From Stemphylium vesicarium (lineage: Eukaryota; Ascomycota; Dothideomycetes; Pleosporales; Pleosporaceae): a stretch of DNA of 27,413 nt. The position numbers were made by a program, and so were the translations under genes. The notes under the pieces were generated by a model. The model was not told the DNA's origin, did no database searches, and was given only the letters and a program-made list of their open reading frames with translations. Position 1 is the first letter of the stretch. Each line of letters begins with the position of its first letter. Where the stretch lies: positions 1-27,413 of the forward strand of contig QXCR01000263.1 in NCBI GenBank assembly GCA_004380135.1. The letters run 5' to 3'. Positions 1 to 11,034 of the stretch are shown here, one piece after another.

Positions 1-294
1 AGACTAATGCTAGTGTAATTACTACTAGCGTTAAGCTTACGCGTTACTAGCACTAATTTAATCTAGAGCTCGCGAATTACTACTATATTACTACCTATTC
101 TAGAATTTCTCTTAGAGTTCCTACTTAAGTTCTAGTAACTTTACCTTAGTACTTAAGTCTAATTCTAATTAAATAGCGTAGAATTATAGCTACTTTAAAG
201 TAGCTAATAGCTTATACTACTAGAATAGTACGCGCTTATTAATTTTTTAATATTTTTTTTTTACTAATATTTCTCTAGGGTAGTAGTATAGGAG

Positions 295-337
<43 letters not shown>
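295..337. repeat. ATA/AAT trinucleotide microsatellite
   Basis: About 14 uninterrupted ATA units lie inside the RIPped DNA near the expected 3' end of element 1. It is a simple repeat with no coding role visible. Confidence 0.95.
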
Positions 338-338
<1 letters not shown>

Positions 339-1689
339 GACAATAATAAGTCCCTTCTGCCTCTAGATAGTAAGAAGCGGGTAGACGAGAATAAAGGTAA
401 GAATAGTAGTAATTAAGAAGAGTTTATTTTTTATTTTTTTCTATATGCGTAGATACTCTAAGTTCTATATAGTAGGTATATACCTTAAATACGCTATAAA
501 TAAGTTTCTTATAATCTTTTCTATTATTTTTTTTACTATAAGCTTTATATCTTTTTAAAGTCTTAGACTAGTTCCTCTATATCTTTAAAATTAGAAGCTA
601 AAGTTTAAGTATTTTAAGATTTATTATATTCTTTCTATCCTAACTAGTATTATAATTAGCTCTTCTTAATTTATTTTCTAAGAATTTTTTTTATTTTCTA
701 AACTTCTTTACCTTCTATAGTAATCTTTAGTAGTTAAGTATTATTATTATAGTTATCTTTAGAATTCTATTATTCTAGAAGAGATATATAAAATATATTA
801 TAAATATAATAGTTAGATAGTAAAAGTAGATAGTATACTTATATTCTAACTATACTTTATATCTAAAATAGTCTAATAAACTTACTAGAATACTTTTTAC
901 TAAGTTAATAGGCTAAATTAATATATTTTATACTAAGAAGTATAAGATCTCTCTTATAAAAAACTTCTAGTTTATATTTCTTATTATAGTATTAGCTTTA
1001 ATACTCTTATACTCTCTATAGGTATTCCCGTACTAATGCGCGTGCGTCGTGCATGCGCTAAATTCTATTGACTACGTCTAGCATCTCCCCCTCTTGCCTG
1101 CTATCCTTAGGAGGCGTAGAGAGTAGGGGGTACTTACTATATACTAAATAAAATAATATCGCTTTTATTAATTTATAAATTAAATTATTATAAGTAAACT
1201 ATACTATTATTAATAATAAAACTTAGTTATCTTACTTATCTAAAGTAAATATTTTAAGTTATTATTCTATAGTTTAGTTCTAGTACTTAGTTTATTTATC
1301 TATTTATAGATAGAAAGCTATACTAAGCCTACGCTTTACCTATAATTAGTAATAGATTTCTATCTAAAATACTAAGGTAAAGACTAAATTATAGTCTAAT
1401 ATAATATCTTTTTAAATTTTATACTATAAGATAATCTAATTAAAATAAGATTTAGTAAATTACTTTACGTCTTAGGTCTTTAAAGTAGATATATAGATTA
1501 CTATCTTTAAAAAGTAGTTAACTATTATAAGTACTATATTAAAGACGTAATTTAAGCTATTCTTTACTAATAGTAACCTTATAATAAAATTAAGAGTAAT
1601 TTCCTTAAAGATATTCTTTAGAATTAGTAGTAGTAATAGCTTACTATATTTACTATACTATAGAGCTTTACTCCTTTAATATATAGTAT

Positions 1690-1830
1690 ACGTTCTTACG
1701 TATTCCTAGATATTATAGCTAAGTAATAGCTAATAAAATAGCCTACTAATAAGCTTAAGCGTCCTACGTGCGCTAAAATAGCCTACTATGCGCGTATTAT
1801 AGTTCTAGAATAAAACCTCCTACTTAATAG
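1690..1830 (-). pseudogene. Integrase zinc-binding (HHCC) remnant of element 1
   Basis: The minus-strand translation matches the N-terminal zinc-binding part of Gypsy integrases: a segment ending GHFGARRTL-like, followed by EYVRT and a damaged CxxC. Several codons are converted to stops or to Tyr (Cys to Tyr), as G-to-A changes would cause. The integrase core and C-terminal part should lie below this, to about position 300, but they are too degraded to delimit by eye. Confidence 0.7.
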
Positions 1831-2269
1831 CTAGTTCCTCTAGAATATAAATCCTGCTATTATATCTTAGGACTTCCTTTTCGTTAATGCGCTAAACTGG
1901 CGCATCTCTGCTACTTTAAGTGCGTGTTACTCGCTTAGAGTCCACGACCCGCTGCTAGGCAAAGGCGTCCCTTTACTACAACTAGAGTAGAACATCTATT
2001 AGAGCTTCCAACTCTACTAGCATAGGTTCGCTACTAACTAGTACCCTAGCTAGTGAGCGTGGCACGCATAGTATGCATCCCATGGCGCTAGTAGTAGGGA
2101 CCTTCACGGCTCTATAAACGTTAGCTACGTGCATCTTACACGCGCCTACTAGACTAAGCCTAGGTATAGATACTCTCGCTCTACTATACTCTACTCTTAC
2201 TAGAAGTTTATTCTATAAAGTAGGTAATAACTAAGTTAGAAATAGATTTTCCTACTTATAATCTACTTT

Positions 2270-2650
2270 TTTAGAGAGGCTATCTATAAGGTTAGTATTT
2301 TTTAGATAGTACTTTACCTTAAAATTAAAAGCTCTTAAATATAGAGCCTAGCGTACTTAATATAGGTTAAGCTTCTATACTACGTAGATTAAGCGTAGGT
2401 TATTATAATTAGTTAAAATTTAAATAGTATACTATGCACTCTCTAGGTAGTGCCGCCACTACTTAAAGCTATATATAATAGCTAGTAGTTCTAGGTTATA
2501 TATCTTATAATTTAACTCCGCATTCTAGAGTTTCTTTAAAATAAAAGTAACTAAGTACTACTTATTATCTTTAAATAACTATAATAGTATGCCTAAGATA
2601 GCAAACGTGGACGTATCTATCTTAATATAGATTAGAAGTGTCTCATTAAA
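2270..2650 (-). pseudogene. RNase H domain remnant of element 1
   Basis: The minus-strand translation shows the Gypsy RNase H pattern: a first acidic motif (D-x-S-x-F-A-I), then AELNY followed by LELLAI, then WRHYLE at the low-coordinate end, followed by a DHNNLR-like segment and QVRWAL. These are characteristic of the RNase H domain that follows RT in Gypsy pol. In-frame stops interrupt it. The order RT, RNase H, integrase along the minus strand is the Ty3/Gypsy order and argues against Copia. Confidence 0.8.
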
Positions 2651-2869
2651 ATAGCGCATAATAGGCGTATATATAAACTAGTTCTTTAGCCTTATAAAAG
2701 AAGTATCTATAGCCTTATTCTAATAGAACGCTTATTTCCCCTTAAGAATATCTATAAGGGGTGCTATCTATATAGCGTAACGCTTAATAAAGTATTAATA
2801 GAAGTTTATAAAGCTTAAAAAGGACTATAGCTTCTTAGTATTAGTAGGTGTTGGCTATTATATAATAGT

Positions 2870-3438
2870 CTTAACGCGCGTAGGATTAGCGCGTACGCCT
2901 TGCCTTATAATAATAAACCCTAGAAAATGCACCTCGCTAGCCGCAAAAGTGCATTTCTTTAGGTTTACAAATAACTCGGCTTCTCTTAGTGATTGCAGTA
3001 CAGCGCGTACTGCGCGCTAGTGTAGCGCAACATCGTCTTCGTGGGTATATATAAGTATATTATCTAGATATACCACACATATGTAATCTAAATGCCTACT
3101 TAGGGCCCTATTAATATAGGCTTAAAAGCTTATTAGAGCGTTAGTAAGCTTAAAAGATATAACTAAGTACTTAAAATATTTATATTAGGTTTAAAAAGCT
3201 ATTTTCTACTTATCTTCTAATTTAATTTATATATAATAGTAGGCGTTCTTAAGATTAAGAGTTATATAGTATTATACGCCTAATAGGTAGTCTAACGTCT
3301 CTTTAATAAGTAGTAGTAGGTAATAATCTTTTATAGTAATAGAGTTTAAGCTATAATAATCTATATAAAGATAAAGTATACTATTCTTCTTTAGTATAAA
3401 GATAATTAGTGCGCTAGTAAAGCTTATACTATAGTAGA
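2870..3438 (-). pseudogene. Reverse transcriptase remnant of element 1 (YLDN catalytic box)
   Basis: The minus-strand translation gives VYLDNILIYTHEDD at 3,029-3,073, equivalent to the RT catalytic box YxDDILIYS. The second Asp codon GAT is AAT, a G-to-A change that would abolish polymerase activity. Downstream on the minus strand is a KKCTFAASEVHFLGF-like segment (about 2,915-2,965), typical of the end of the Gypsy RT palm. The upstream part of RT continues past the small insertion at 3,439-3,557. Confidence 0.8.
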
Positions 3439-3557
3439 TGTCAGGCCGGGTCAGGCCAGATGACGATATATACTATCCTGCACCATGATCAGTAGTTCAC
3501 TGATCATACGTACCTTTTTGGTTGCATGGCGTAGTGGTGCAGGGCTGCGTCCTGACA
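3439..3557. mobile_element. 119-bp solo LTR or MITE-like insertion with 5-bp target duplication
   Basis: This un-RIPped island inside RIPped element 1 begins TGTCAGG and ends CCTGACA, a perfect 7-bp terminal inverted repeat with TG...CA ends. It is flanked by GTAGA on both sides (3,434-3,438 and 3,558-3,562). Inside, CCTGCAC (3,477-3,483) and GTGCAGG (3,537-3,543) form a second inverted pair, and TGATCAGTAG / CACTGATCA form a local hairpin. The TG...CA ends and 5-bp duplication suit a solo LTR best; a non-autonomous DNA element is the alternative. The length is short for an LTR. A 61-codon open frame running through it is not thought to be a gene. Confidence 0.75.
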
Positions 3558-4390
3558 GTAGATCTATTCTCTATAAAGAGCCTCCTCTATATATTCTTAG
3601 AGTAGCTATAGCTTATAAGAAGAGAGGGTATATAATAGTCTATAAGGTAGCTCTTTACTTAGCTAAATAGAGATTATATAATCTAAGCTCTTATAACTTA
3701 GAAGAGTTATAGCTTTCTTATTATTAAAAATATTAGCGTAGTCTAGTAATGCGTTAGGGATGCGTAGTTCTTACGCTGCGTGAATATTATACACGCGCGC
3801 CTCGCATTCTAAACTTATACTAGTAGCTTATAGTATTTCTAGAAGATAAGTAGTAAAGCTAGTATACTCTATATCTTGTAGAAAGCTAATAGTAGTTACT
3901 AATTAGATATCTACTTTTATAAGGCCCTAGCGCTATTTTTAGTAGCTATAATTAATTAAAATATTTTTCTACTATAAGAAAGGGTTTTCTAGAAGTAGAG
4001 GAATTCTTTCCTTATCTACTCTATACGTAGTAATATTAGTGTAGCGTTCTACGCCGTTGTTATCTAATAGGCGCACTTAAAACGCATACGCCGCGTAGGT
4101 GCTCTAATGTTATGCGCTAATCTATTCTAGTCTTAGAAGTTCTACGTTCTTAATAGGCGTTATGCCTATTTCTATAGCTATTCTTTAGCTAATTAGGCTA
4201 ATATCTACTTAGAGATCTAGAATAACCTTAAGTTTCTTTTCTAGGCCTAAGTCTACTCTTATACTACACGTGCGCTTTGTACCTAGTAAAATATCTATAG
4301 ATATACGCCTTACTAATTTTAAGTTTATAATAAGGCTTAGCCTTTTTCTATATAGTTAATATTAATTAATAGCTAATTTAGATTACTACT

Positions 4391-4435
4391 TTAATACTTA
4401 TTAGTATAGTAACCTTTCTTTTAGCACTTAAAATA
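4391..4435 (-). pseudogene. Gag zinc-knuckle remnant of element 1
   Basis: On the minus strand, a degraded CX2CX4HX4C-like unit precedes the PR/RT region. Its KERLLY-like segment corresponds to the usual GKKGHYA, with Cys and His codons converted to Tyr or other residues by C-to-T/G-to-A changes. It places the end of element 1 gag just left of the element 2 insertion, so that insertion lies in gag. Confidence 0.55.
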
Positions 4436-4498
4436 AGTAATATTATACTTATTCTTTATCTTCTTAGGTGCGCTATAGGAGAAAGGTGGCAAAGTAAG

Positions 4499-4503
4499 CT
4501 CCT
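4499..4503. repeat. Target-site duplication CTCCT, left copy
   Basis: CTCCT immediately precedes the left LTR and recurs at 11,030-11,034, immediately after the right LTR. A 5-bp duplication is what Gypsy integrases make. Confidence 0.9.
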
Positions 4504-4750
4504 TGTAAGGGGCTACGCTCGGAGAGCTATCGCACAGGTATACTAAGATTGTATTCGATAGAGAAAGGAACTAAGGATAGCTACACTCTGAAGGTCATTT
4601 AGGGGCGGCGGCTCGGGATATCGTTTTACTGGCGCGCTAGTGCAGAATCTGGGTGTCTAGCGGCTTACCTAGATTCTATGAATAGTGCGCCCTGCGCACG
4701 TAACTAAGATCCTATTAAGGAATAAGCTAATTAGGCTTTAGCCTATTATA
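4504..4750 (-). repeat. Element 2 left LTR (3' LTR), 247 bp
   Basis: On the plus strand it starts TGTAAGGGGC and ends GCCTATTATA, the RIPped form of GCCCATTACA seen in the partner LTR. It aligns end to end with 10,783-11,029 with no length difference. Positions 4,504-4,665 (the outer part) look unmutated, while 4,666-4,750 (the inner part) carry dense C-to-T and G-to-A changes relative to the partner. Confidence 0.93.
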
Positions 4751-4879
4751 ATACCCCCTTCCTCCCCTCTACTTAAGAGTAGAATCTACTAAAAATGCTC
4801 TAGTAGGCGTCCCTTACTATCCTAAAGGCCCTTTATATAAGTTAACTACTATTCTAGCGCTTCTATCTCCTTTAGTAGT

Positions 4880-7800
4880 TCTACTAATTTAAGGGACGTT
4901 TAGTAGTACTCTTTCTACTTAATATTATAGTATAGCTTCTATCCACGCCCTTAGCGCTTAAGTTGCTTGGCGATAATATCCTCTACGACGTACTTCTCCT
5001 CCCCGTTTACTTATAGCGGTAGTAGCTGGTAGTTATCTTATACTTAACTTAGTAGCGGGTCTATACTAGTAGGGCGAAGTTAGTTAATATAGAAAATAGG
5101 GTAGTAATCTAGTAGAGTATCTAGTTTAACTAAATAACTATTAACTACTTTAATTATAGTATACTTAGCGCTTTTCTAATTAAGCTTATAAGACTCGCGG
5201 CTAGTACTATACTACTTATTAAGCCTTAGCTAGACCTTGTCGCCAACCTTATACTTCTTAGCCTCCTTATAGTGCTTATTCGCCTACTTCTCTTATTTAA
5301 CCTAGGCTTTAGCTATGCTAGCTTGAACTAAGTTGAACACTTCTTAGAACTTAGCCGCGATAGTCTTAGCCTTCTCGCGCTCTAAGCGCTCTTTAGCACT
5401 ATACTTTTTGCGATTAGCGCCTTAGGGTACTTCTAGCTATAGCGGGTCTACGTAGTAACTATATTATAGGAAGAATAGGGATACTCCTATTAACGTTGCG
5501 TCTCTTCTATTAATCGCTATCTAGGCCATAGGGCAAAGGGGTGCCTAATTATCTTATGCCTAGCTAGTGAACGCTTAGATATACGCTTCCCACACGCTAT
5601 TTATTCGCTCTATCGACCCATCCGTCTACAGGTAGAAGGCTATTAATAGTCGCTACTTAATCTTTAGGATCTTATAAAGGCGCTCCTATAATAGGCTTAT
5701 AAACTAGCTACCTTAGTTAGACGTAATCGCGTTAGGTAGCTAGTAGTAAGCGACTACGTGCCTAAGGAACGCTTAGACTACTATCTCTATTCTTATATTA
5801 GGTAGTAGGATAAAGATATATTCTTTTTCTAGATAGTTAGTTACTACTATAAGGTTCTTTATACCTTTACTAGTAGGTAGTTCTTTAATAAAGTCTATTA
5901 AGATTTCCTTCTAGAGGCGATTAGGGATAGGTAGCGGCTTAAGTAGTCCTTAGACTCCTTCTCTCCAAGGCTTCGTCCTTCCGCACACGTCGCAGTTCCG
6001 TACGTAACGTCTGATGCTTTCCGTTATGCCTAGCTAGAAGAAGTCACGAGCTAGCGTACGGTAGGTGATTTCTCTGCCTAGGTGGCTAGCTAAGAGGGAA
6101 CTATGGACTTCACTAATAATTTAGGTGCGTAGGTTCTCGCTATTTAGCACCTATCTTCTACCTTAGTATAATAACGCTTCTTAGTCGTCTATTAAGCACT
6201 CTAAGATTAAATACTTTACGCCTATACTTAGAGAGAACTTTTATTTCTAGTTAACTATAGCTTACTTAGCGTCTTTATACTACTAATTATCTTTTAGGGC
6301 CTCTAGCTATAACGTCTCTAACTCGTTCCGCTGAGCTAGGCTTCCGTCTACTGCGGCTAAGTCCGTTAACTTAGCTTATTCTGCAAGCGCCTCTCCTTCG
6401 TGCTCTGACTGCTCTACGCTGTCCCCGCCGGCAGTGTCTAGCTGCGCTGCGCCGTCGTTACCAACGGTGTCTGACGGTTCTTTAGTTAAACTAGGACGCA
6501 CTCTAGTACGCCCTACACGTGTCCTTGCTAATAATACCTAGCTATCTACTAGGTCTTCCTCGTCCTCGCTAGCTTCCTCGTAGTATTAGGACGTAGGTTT
6601 TAAGATCTATACTACGCGCTTCTAAAGACGCTCGTCTTTAGCGCCTATAGGCATATCTTATTCTCTCCTTAAGAGGGCGTCGGCTCTTATATTCTACTTA
6701 CCTAGTTAATATAGTAATTCTATATTATAGCGACTTAGTAGCGCGGCCTAGCGCACTTAATATTTACTTAAGAGCTTTAGCTTTATAAAGTACTTAAGGT
6801 TCTTATAGTTAGTTATTACCTTAAAGCTCTTAACTAAACGTAGTTTAGTATTCTACTCCTTAAGGTAGCAGATAATAGCGAGTAGCTCCTTATCGTGGAT
6901 CTTATAGTTGCACTTGTGGGCGTTATTCTTCCTAGAGAAGTATGCGCAAGGACGTAGTACTCCCTCGTTGTTGTATTGCGATAGTACTCCTCCTACTGCG
7001 TAGCCCGACGAGTCGCATTCTAGCACTATGTCGCGTTCTAGGTTAAAAGTAGCGAGGTTTAGCTCTATAAGGAAGATCTCCTTTAGCTTATTAAACGCTA
7101 ATTATTCTTTAGGTCCCTAAGTAAAGCTTATATCTCCTATTAGTTAAGTAAGAGAGGAAGTTATTCTAGTAAAGTCTCTAATAAACTTTTAGTAGAAGTT
7201 TATAAAGCTAAGAAATAACTAAATACCTTTTACTATCCTAGAAGTCTTTTAGTCCTTAATAGCTTTAACCTTATCTAGATCTATGCGAATACTCTTTCTA
7301 GCGTTAATAATAAAGCTAAGGTACTTAGTAGACTTTACCTTAAACTCGCATTTCTTAATGTCTACGTAGAGGCCTGCCCCCTGAAGCTTACTAAGGACCT
7401 TTTAGACCTACTCTTAGTGTTGGTGCAGACTGCCGTCTGTATAGATTAGCACGTCGTTAAGATATGCTGAGTAGAACTCGTCGAGGTGCTCTCTTAAGGT
7501 CTAGTTAATATACCGCTAGAAGGTGCTTAGGGAATTTACTATACTAAAAGGGGTTACTAACTACTTAAAGAGACTAAAACGCGTTTAGAAGGCTATCTTC
7601 TATTTATTACCTTTAGCCACACGGATCTTATAGAAGGCTGCAATCACGTCTAGCTTAGTAAACTATTTAGCCTTACTTAGGTTATTAAGCGTCTCCTAGA
7701 TAAGTAGTAATAGGTATCTATCCTTCTTAGTTATCGCGTTTAACGCTTAATAGTTAATATATAATTAGAGTCCTCCTCTAGGTTTCTTAGTAAATAAGAC

Positions 7801-8650
7801 TAGCGCTAAAGCTGGCGAGCTACTTACGCGTATAAATCCCTTCTTAAGTAGGGAAGTAAGCTCCTTTTAGAGCACTAAAAGCTCATCTCTTAATATACTA
7901 TATAGCGGGCCCCACGGCGGCTGTGGCTACTAACCGTCCTTTAACTCGAACTTAATTCGATAGTCTACTCTAGGTCCTCTATGTGGGGGAAGCTTCGCTG
8001 CTTCTTTTGGATTGAAGAGCTCATAGTAGCTCTAATAGTGCTCTAGCAGCAATGATCTTACATCTACTACCTTCTTTAGCGCTAGCGCCTTATTAATGTC
8101 TGCAATAGAGGCAGCGAATACGCGCACTCTCGTCTCTGGGTCCTTGGATCTCTTTAGGAGACCCGCAAACGTAGCCGCGCTCACCTAGCGGGCGACGTTC
8201 TGGCTTATAAAGCTCTCGTTATATCTTACTTAAATGCCCTTTAAGTGTATAAATAAGCTCCTTTTTACTAGAGCGATTATAACGTTCTAGTAGTCTATCT
8301 ACCCCTTTTCTAGGACGACGTCCTCGTCTATATTATTAATAACGTATGCGTAGGCGACCTTTTAGTAGCCGTATATATTAAACTTAAAATAAGAAACTTC
8401 TTTAATCTTAGATAGCTTCTTATTAATCCCTTTAATTATCTAAGAAGTAATTAAAAAGCGCTTAAGATAGCTTTAGCGAGCAAACTTACAACTAACTAGC
8501 GCGTAGTATAAATATCTACTATCTATTAACGTAGTAGCGTTATAGATAGAGTTTACGATTAGGTTAGCTATAAGAGGCGGGGTGTTTATATATTAGTGTT
8601 AAAACTAGTTTTATTTACTACTTATCTACTAATCTATCTTTAAAGGCTCT
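4880..8650 (-). pseudogene. Pol polyprotein remnant of element 2 (PR-RT-RNase H-integrase-chromodomain)
   Basis: The protease is marked by a TTLIDSR segment near 8,520 (usual LIDSG). RT carries YLNDVLIYT, where the canonical box is YLDD; GAC to AAC is a RIP-type change. RNase H has LECDSSGYAVGG. The integrase zinc domain reads LLASHLGRE...RYVRNCDVCGR with one Trp-to-stop change, and the core has a TDGSIERINSVWEAY segment. The integrase tail has KHYKEAKKYKVGDKV, and the chromodomain has EEKYVVEDIIAKQLKR followed by GRG and KLYYN. Frames are broken by many nonsense codons but few or no visible indels. Boundaries are approximate. Confidence 0.85.
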
Positions 8651-8699
8651 AAGTCGAGACTTTAACTTAGAGCTACTCTTTTCTTAAGTCCTCTAAGTC

Positions 8700-9960
8700 G
8701 CTGCTATCTAATGCTTTCGCGTGGCACTTACAAGCAGGCGAGGGTTCACGCTGAGCTGCCCTGCTCGCCTTGGTGCTCTTTGGCTTGGCACTCTTCTCGC
8801 AGTTCCTCGCCATGTGTCCTTTCTTGCCGCAGGAGTAGCACTTAATCTAATCGCTATTTAGTCTCCATTCCTTCGCACTTGCTTTATTAGCCTTTGTAGG
8901 TTCCTAATCTATGTTCTCTAGCGGTGAGGGCGTACGAGCGCGGCCTTACTTATTCTAGCCGTAAGGCCTATAAGCGTACTAGGTTAATCTTTCTCGCGAC
9001 TTACTATAAAGGTTAATATAATAGAGGTTATTAAAACTCTTAATTACCTTATTAGTATACTTTTTAAAGCTAATATACTTTAGAGTCTATAGTATAAGCT
9101 ATTAAAGTTCTATACTAAGGCCCTTACTAAATATCTCTTAGAGAATAGCGCTGCTAAACTCTTAATCTAATTTTATACGCAACTAGTTAAACTTAGAGAC
9201 GTAATTATAGACTAATTATTAGTTTTACTTTAGATGCTAAAGTTTATTTAGGGCTTACTTCTATTAGTATACGTTAAGAAACTAAGTATCTATATACTAC
9301 TATATCTTCTCTACTAAACCTAGTTAATTCTTTAGTATCTAAGATAGAAGGACTTAGTTAGCCTTATCTCTAGTTTAGCTAAGGACGTATTATTTCTTTA
9401 CGTCCTTAGTAAGGAATAGGTACTTATTATACTTAAGTTTTCTTTTATACTTATACTTCTAACCTAGGTAGTTAGTATAGCTACTATTATATTACTCTAA
9501 GTTAGGGAGCCTCTTCTTATTTAATTTTCCTAATATAGTTAGCGTTATTAAAGGATCTAGGTAACTCTTAGGCGTTAGTAAACGTATAGTTTGCCGTATT
9601 TCTCGCTATTTAAGCGCTTCTAACTAAGAGGTTATTAGAGCTATTATCTGCGTGAGCTGAGTCAAGGCTGCCATCATTGCTGCTATCGCGTTCTAAGACG
9701 CCTTTGGTGAGCCCTTAGGTGACTCCCTAGCCCCAGCTACGCTCTTCGTTCGCCTTGCGATTTCGTTGATCATCGGCGCTATCGCAGCTTCCTTCCATCC
9801 GTCGTTCTTAAGCATTTAGACGATATCCCGTTGTATTTTGTCGTTAGGTACTCTAGTAAGGTGCTTTGCCGACGCGTAGGCTAATAACTCGTTAGCGTTA
9901 AGATTAGGCAAGTTGTCCTCTATCTTCTAATCTTCTATTAGGAGGCTTGCTTCTTAGCTA
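8700..9960 (-). pseudogene. Gag remnant of element 2 with zinc knuckle
   Basis: The structural (capsid/nucleocapsid) gene of element 2. The minus-strand translation holds a perfect CYSCGKKGHMARNC zinc knuckle (CX2CX4HX4C) at 8,799-8,840, used by nucleocapsid to bind RNA. Upstream there is readable coding sequence (for example LNANELLAYASAKHLTRVP near 9,850-9,900). RIP damage is lighter around the knuckle and around 9,640-9,900 than in the middle of gag. The start codon cannot be fixed; it is probably close to 9,960. Confidence 0.75.
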
Positions 9961-10782
9961 TATATATGCCTACTTCTCTTCGCAAGACTTCTAATTAATA
10001 TTCACTCGTCGATCGCTCTCGCACTAGCAGCTAGCTACTCTAGAGCTACTAGTAGTGGCCTACTCCTCTACGGTGAGGACTGGTAGGGCTTTAGTAGCCT
10101 GTCGCTGTTATAGGGCTTCTATAACTTACTCTTAGTAGTAAGTCCTTCTAAATAACCTTTAGTAGTTATTAGGTAGTCGCGTCTCTTAGGAACCTAATAT
10201 CCTTTTACGCTTGTAATCTTCTACTAGTAGTTACGTTAGCTAGTATCGCAGCCTATACCTTATTTAATAGAGGACTAATAGAACTTACGTAGCGGACGTA
10301 GGTATAGCTATCTTCCTAGTAGCGCTAACTAGCCTTTAGATAGCTCTTATATACTATAGTAGGCTAAACCTACCCTTTTAGCCTTTAAAGAGATTATAGA
10401 ATTTTTTTAACTACTACTACTTACTATCTTATAATATCTTTTGCGACTAGTAGGATCTATTACTTAGTATTATTATAGTATCGCGTAAGGATTTTTCTAT
10501 AGTGTTCTTAATATATAAAGACACACGTTCTACACTAGCGTAATGCGAGACTAGTAGCACGATTAACTAAGCGTCTTATAAGGCTATAGTCCTAGGTAAG
10601 TAATCTTATAATAGCTTATACCTAGTTATTATCTAAAGGCCTTTTAGATAGTAGAGTAATACTAATTCTATATAGTAGATTAACCTACTCGCACGTAATA
10701 AAGAGATAGTTAAGAAGCTTAACGCGCGTTATATTAATAGAGTCTTATAGTAAGGCTCTACTAATTAAGATTAAATATAAAA

Positions 10783-11029
10783 TATAAGAGGCTATGCTTA
10801 AAGAGCTATTATATAGGTATACTAAGATTATATTTAATAGAGAAAGAAACTAAGGATAGCTATACTCTAAAGGTTATTTAGGGGCGGTAGCTTAGGATAT
10901 CGTTTTACTAGCGCGCTAGTGCAGAATCTGGGTGTCTAGCGGCTCACCCGGATTCTGTGAACAGTGCGCCCTGCGCACGTGACCGAGATCCCATCGAGGA
11001 ACAAGCTGATTGGGCTTCAGCCCATTACA
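10783..11029 (-). repeat. Element 2 right LTR (5' LTR), 247 bp
   Basis: On the plus strand it starts TATAAGAGGC (RIPped TGTAAGGGGC) and ends GCCCATTACA. The inner part (10,783-10,910) is heavily RIPped relative to the left LTR, while the outer part (10,911-11,029) is clean, the mirror image of the left LTR. A shared 34-bp core (10,911-10,944, equal to 4,632-4,665) is identical in both. On the minus strand the element would begin TGTAATGGGC. Confidence 0.93.
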
Positions 11030-11034
11030 CTCCT
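11030..11034. repeat. Target-site duplication CTCCT, right copy
   Basis: This is an exact repeat of 4,499-4,503, directly abutting the right LTR. Confidence 0.9.

Larger units (their letters stand above)
1..4503 (-). mobile_element. Element 1: RIP-degraded Ty3/Gypsy retrotransposon, pol side (left part)
   Basis: This is a relic of a Gypsy-type LTR retrotransposon read on the minus strand; nothing in it is translatable now. Going down in coordinate, it shows a gag zinc-knuckle remnant (about 4,391-4,435), RT (YLDN box at 3,059-3,070), RNase H (about 2,430-2,650), the conserved segment after RNase H (about 2,270-2,430) and an integrase zinc-binding region (about 1,690-1,830). Stops fall where Gln or Trp codons would be, as RIP predicts. 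The remainder of the element lies at 11,030-12,211, beyond the nested element 2. I could not find the left LTR, so it is probably outside the window. The sequence is TA-rich, with residual CpG mostly in GCG/CGC contexts. The Gypsy assignment is firm; domain limits are approximate. Confidence 0.85.
4504..11029 (-). mobile_element. Element 2: complete, RIP-inactivated Ty3/Gypsy chromovirus nested in element 1
   Basis: This is a 6,526-bp LTR retrotransposon in minus orientation, bounded by 247-bp LTRs and CTCCT target duplications. Internal order on the minus strand: gag with a CX2CX4HX4C zinc knuckle (8,799-8,840), protease-like segment (about 8,480-8,580), RT (YLND at 7,453-7,464), RNase H (about 6,990-7,030), integrase HHCC (about 5,960-6,125) and core, then a chromodomain (about 4,880-5,020). 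That order plus a terminal chromodomain defines chromoviruses. Many stops at Gln/Trp codons make it non-autonomous. It inserted into element 1 gag, so it is younger than element 1. Confidence 0.93.

Noticed and set aside
1..1130. Left LTR of element 1 and its target duplication
   Set aside because: I compared the left end by eye with the outer LTR sequence at 12,100-12,211 and found no convincing match; it is probably outside the window.
3485..3670. 61-codon plus-strand open frame
   Set aside because: It runs across the 119-bp insertion and into RIPped retrotransposon DNA; composition and position argue against a gene.
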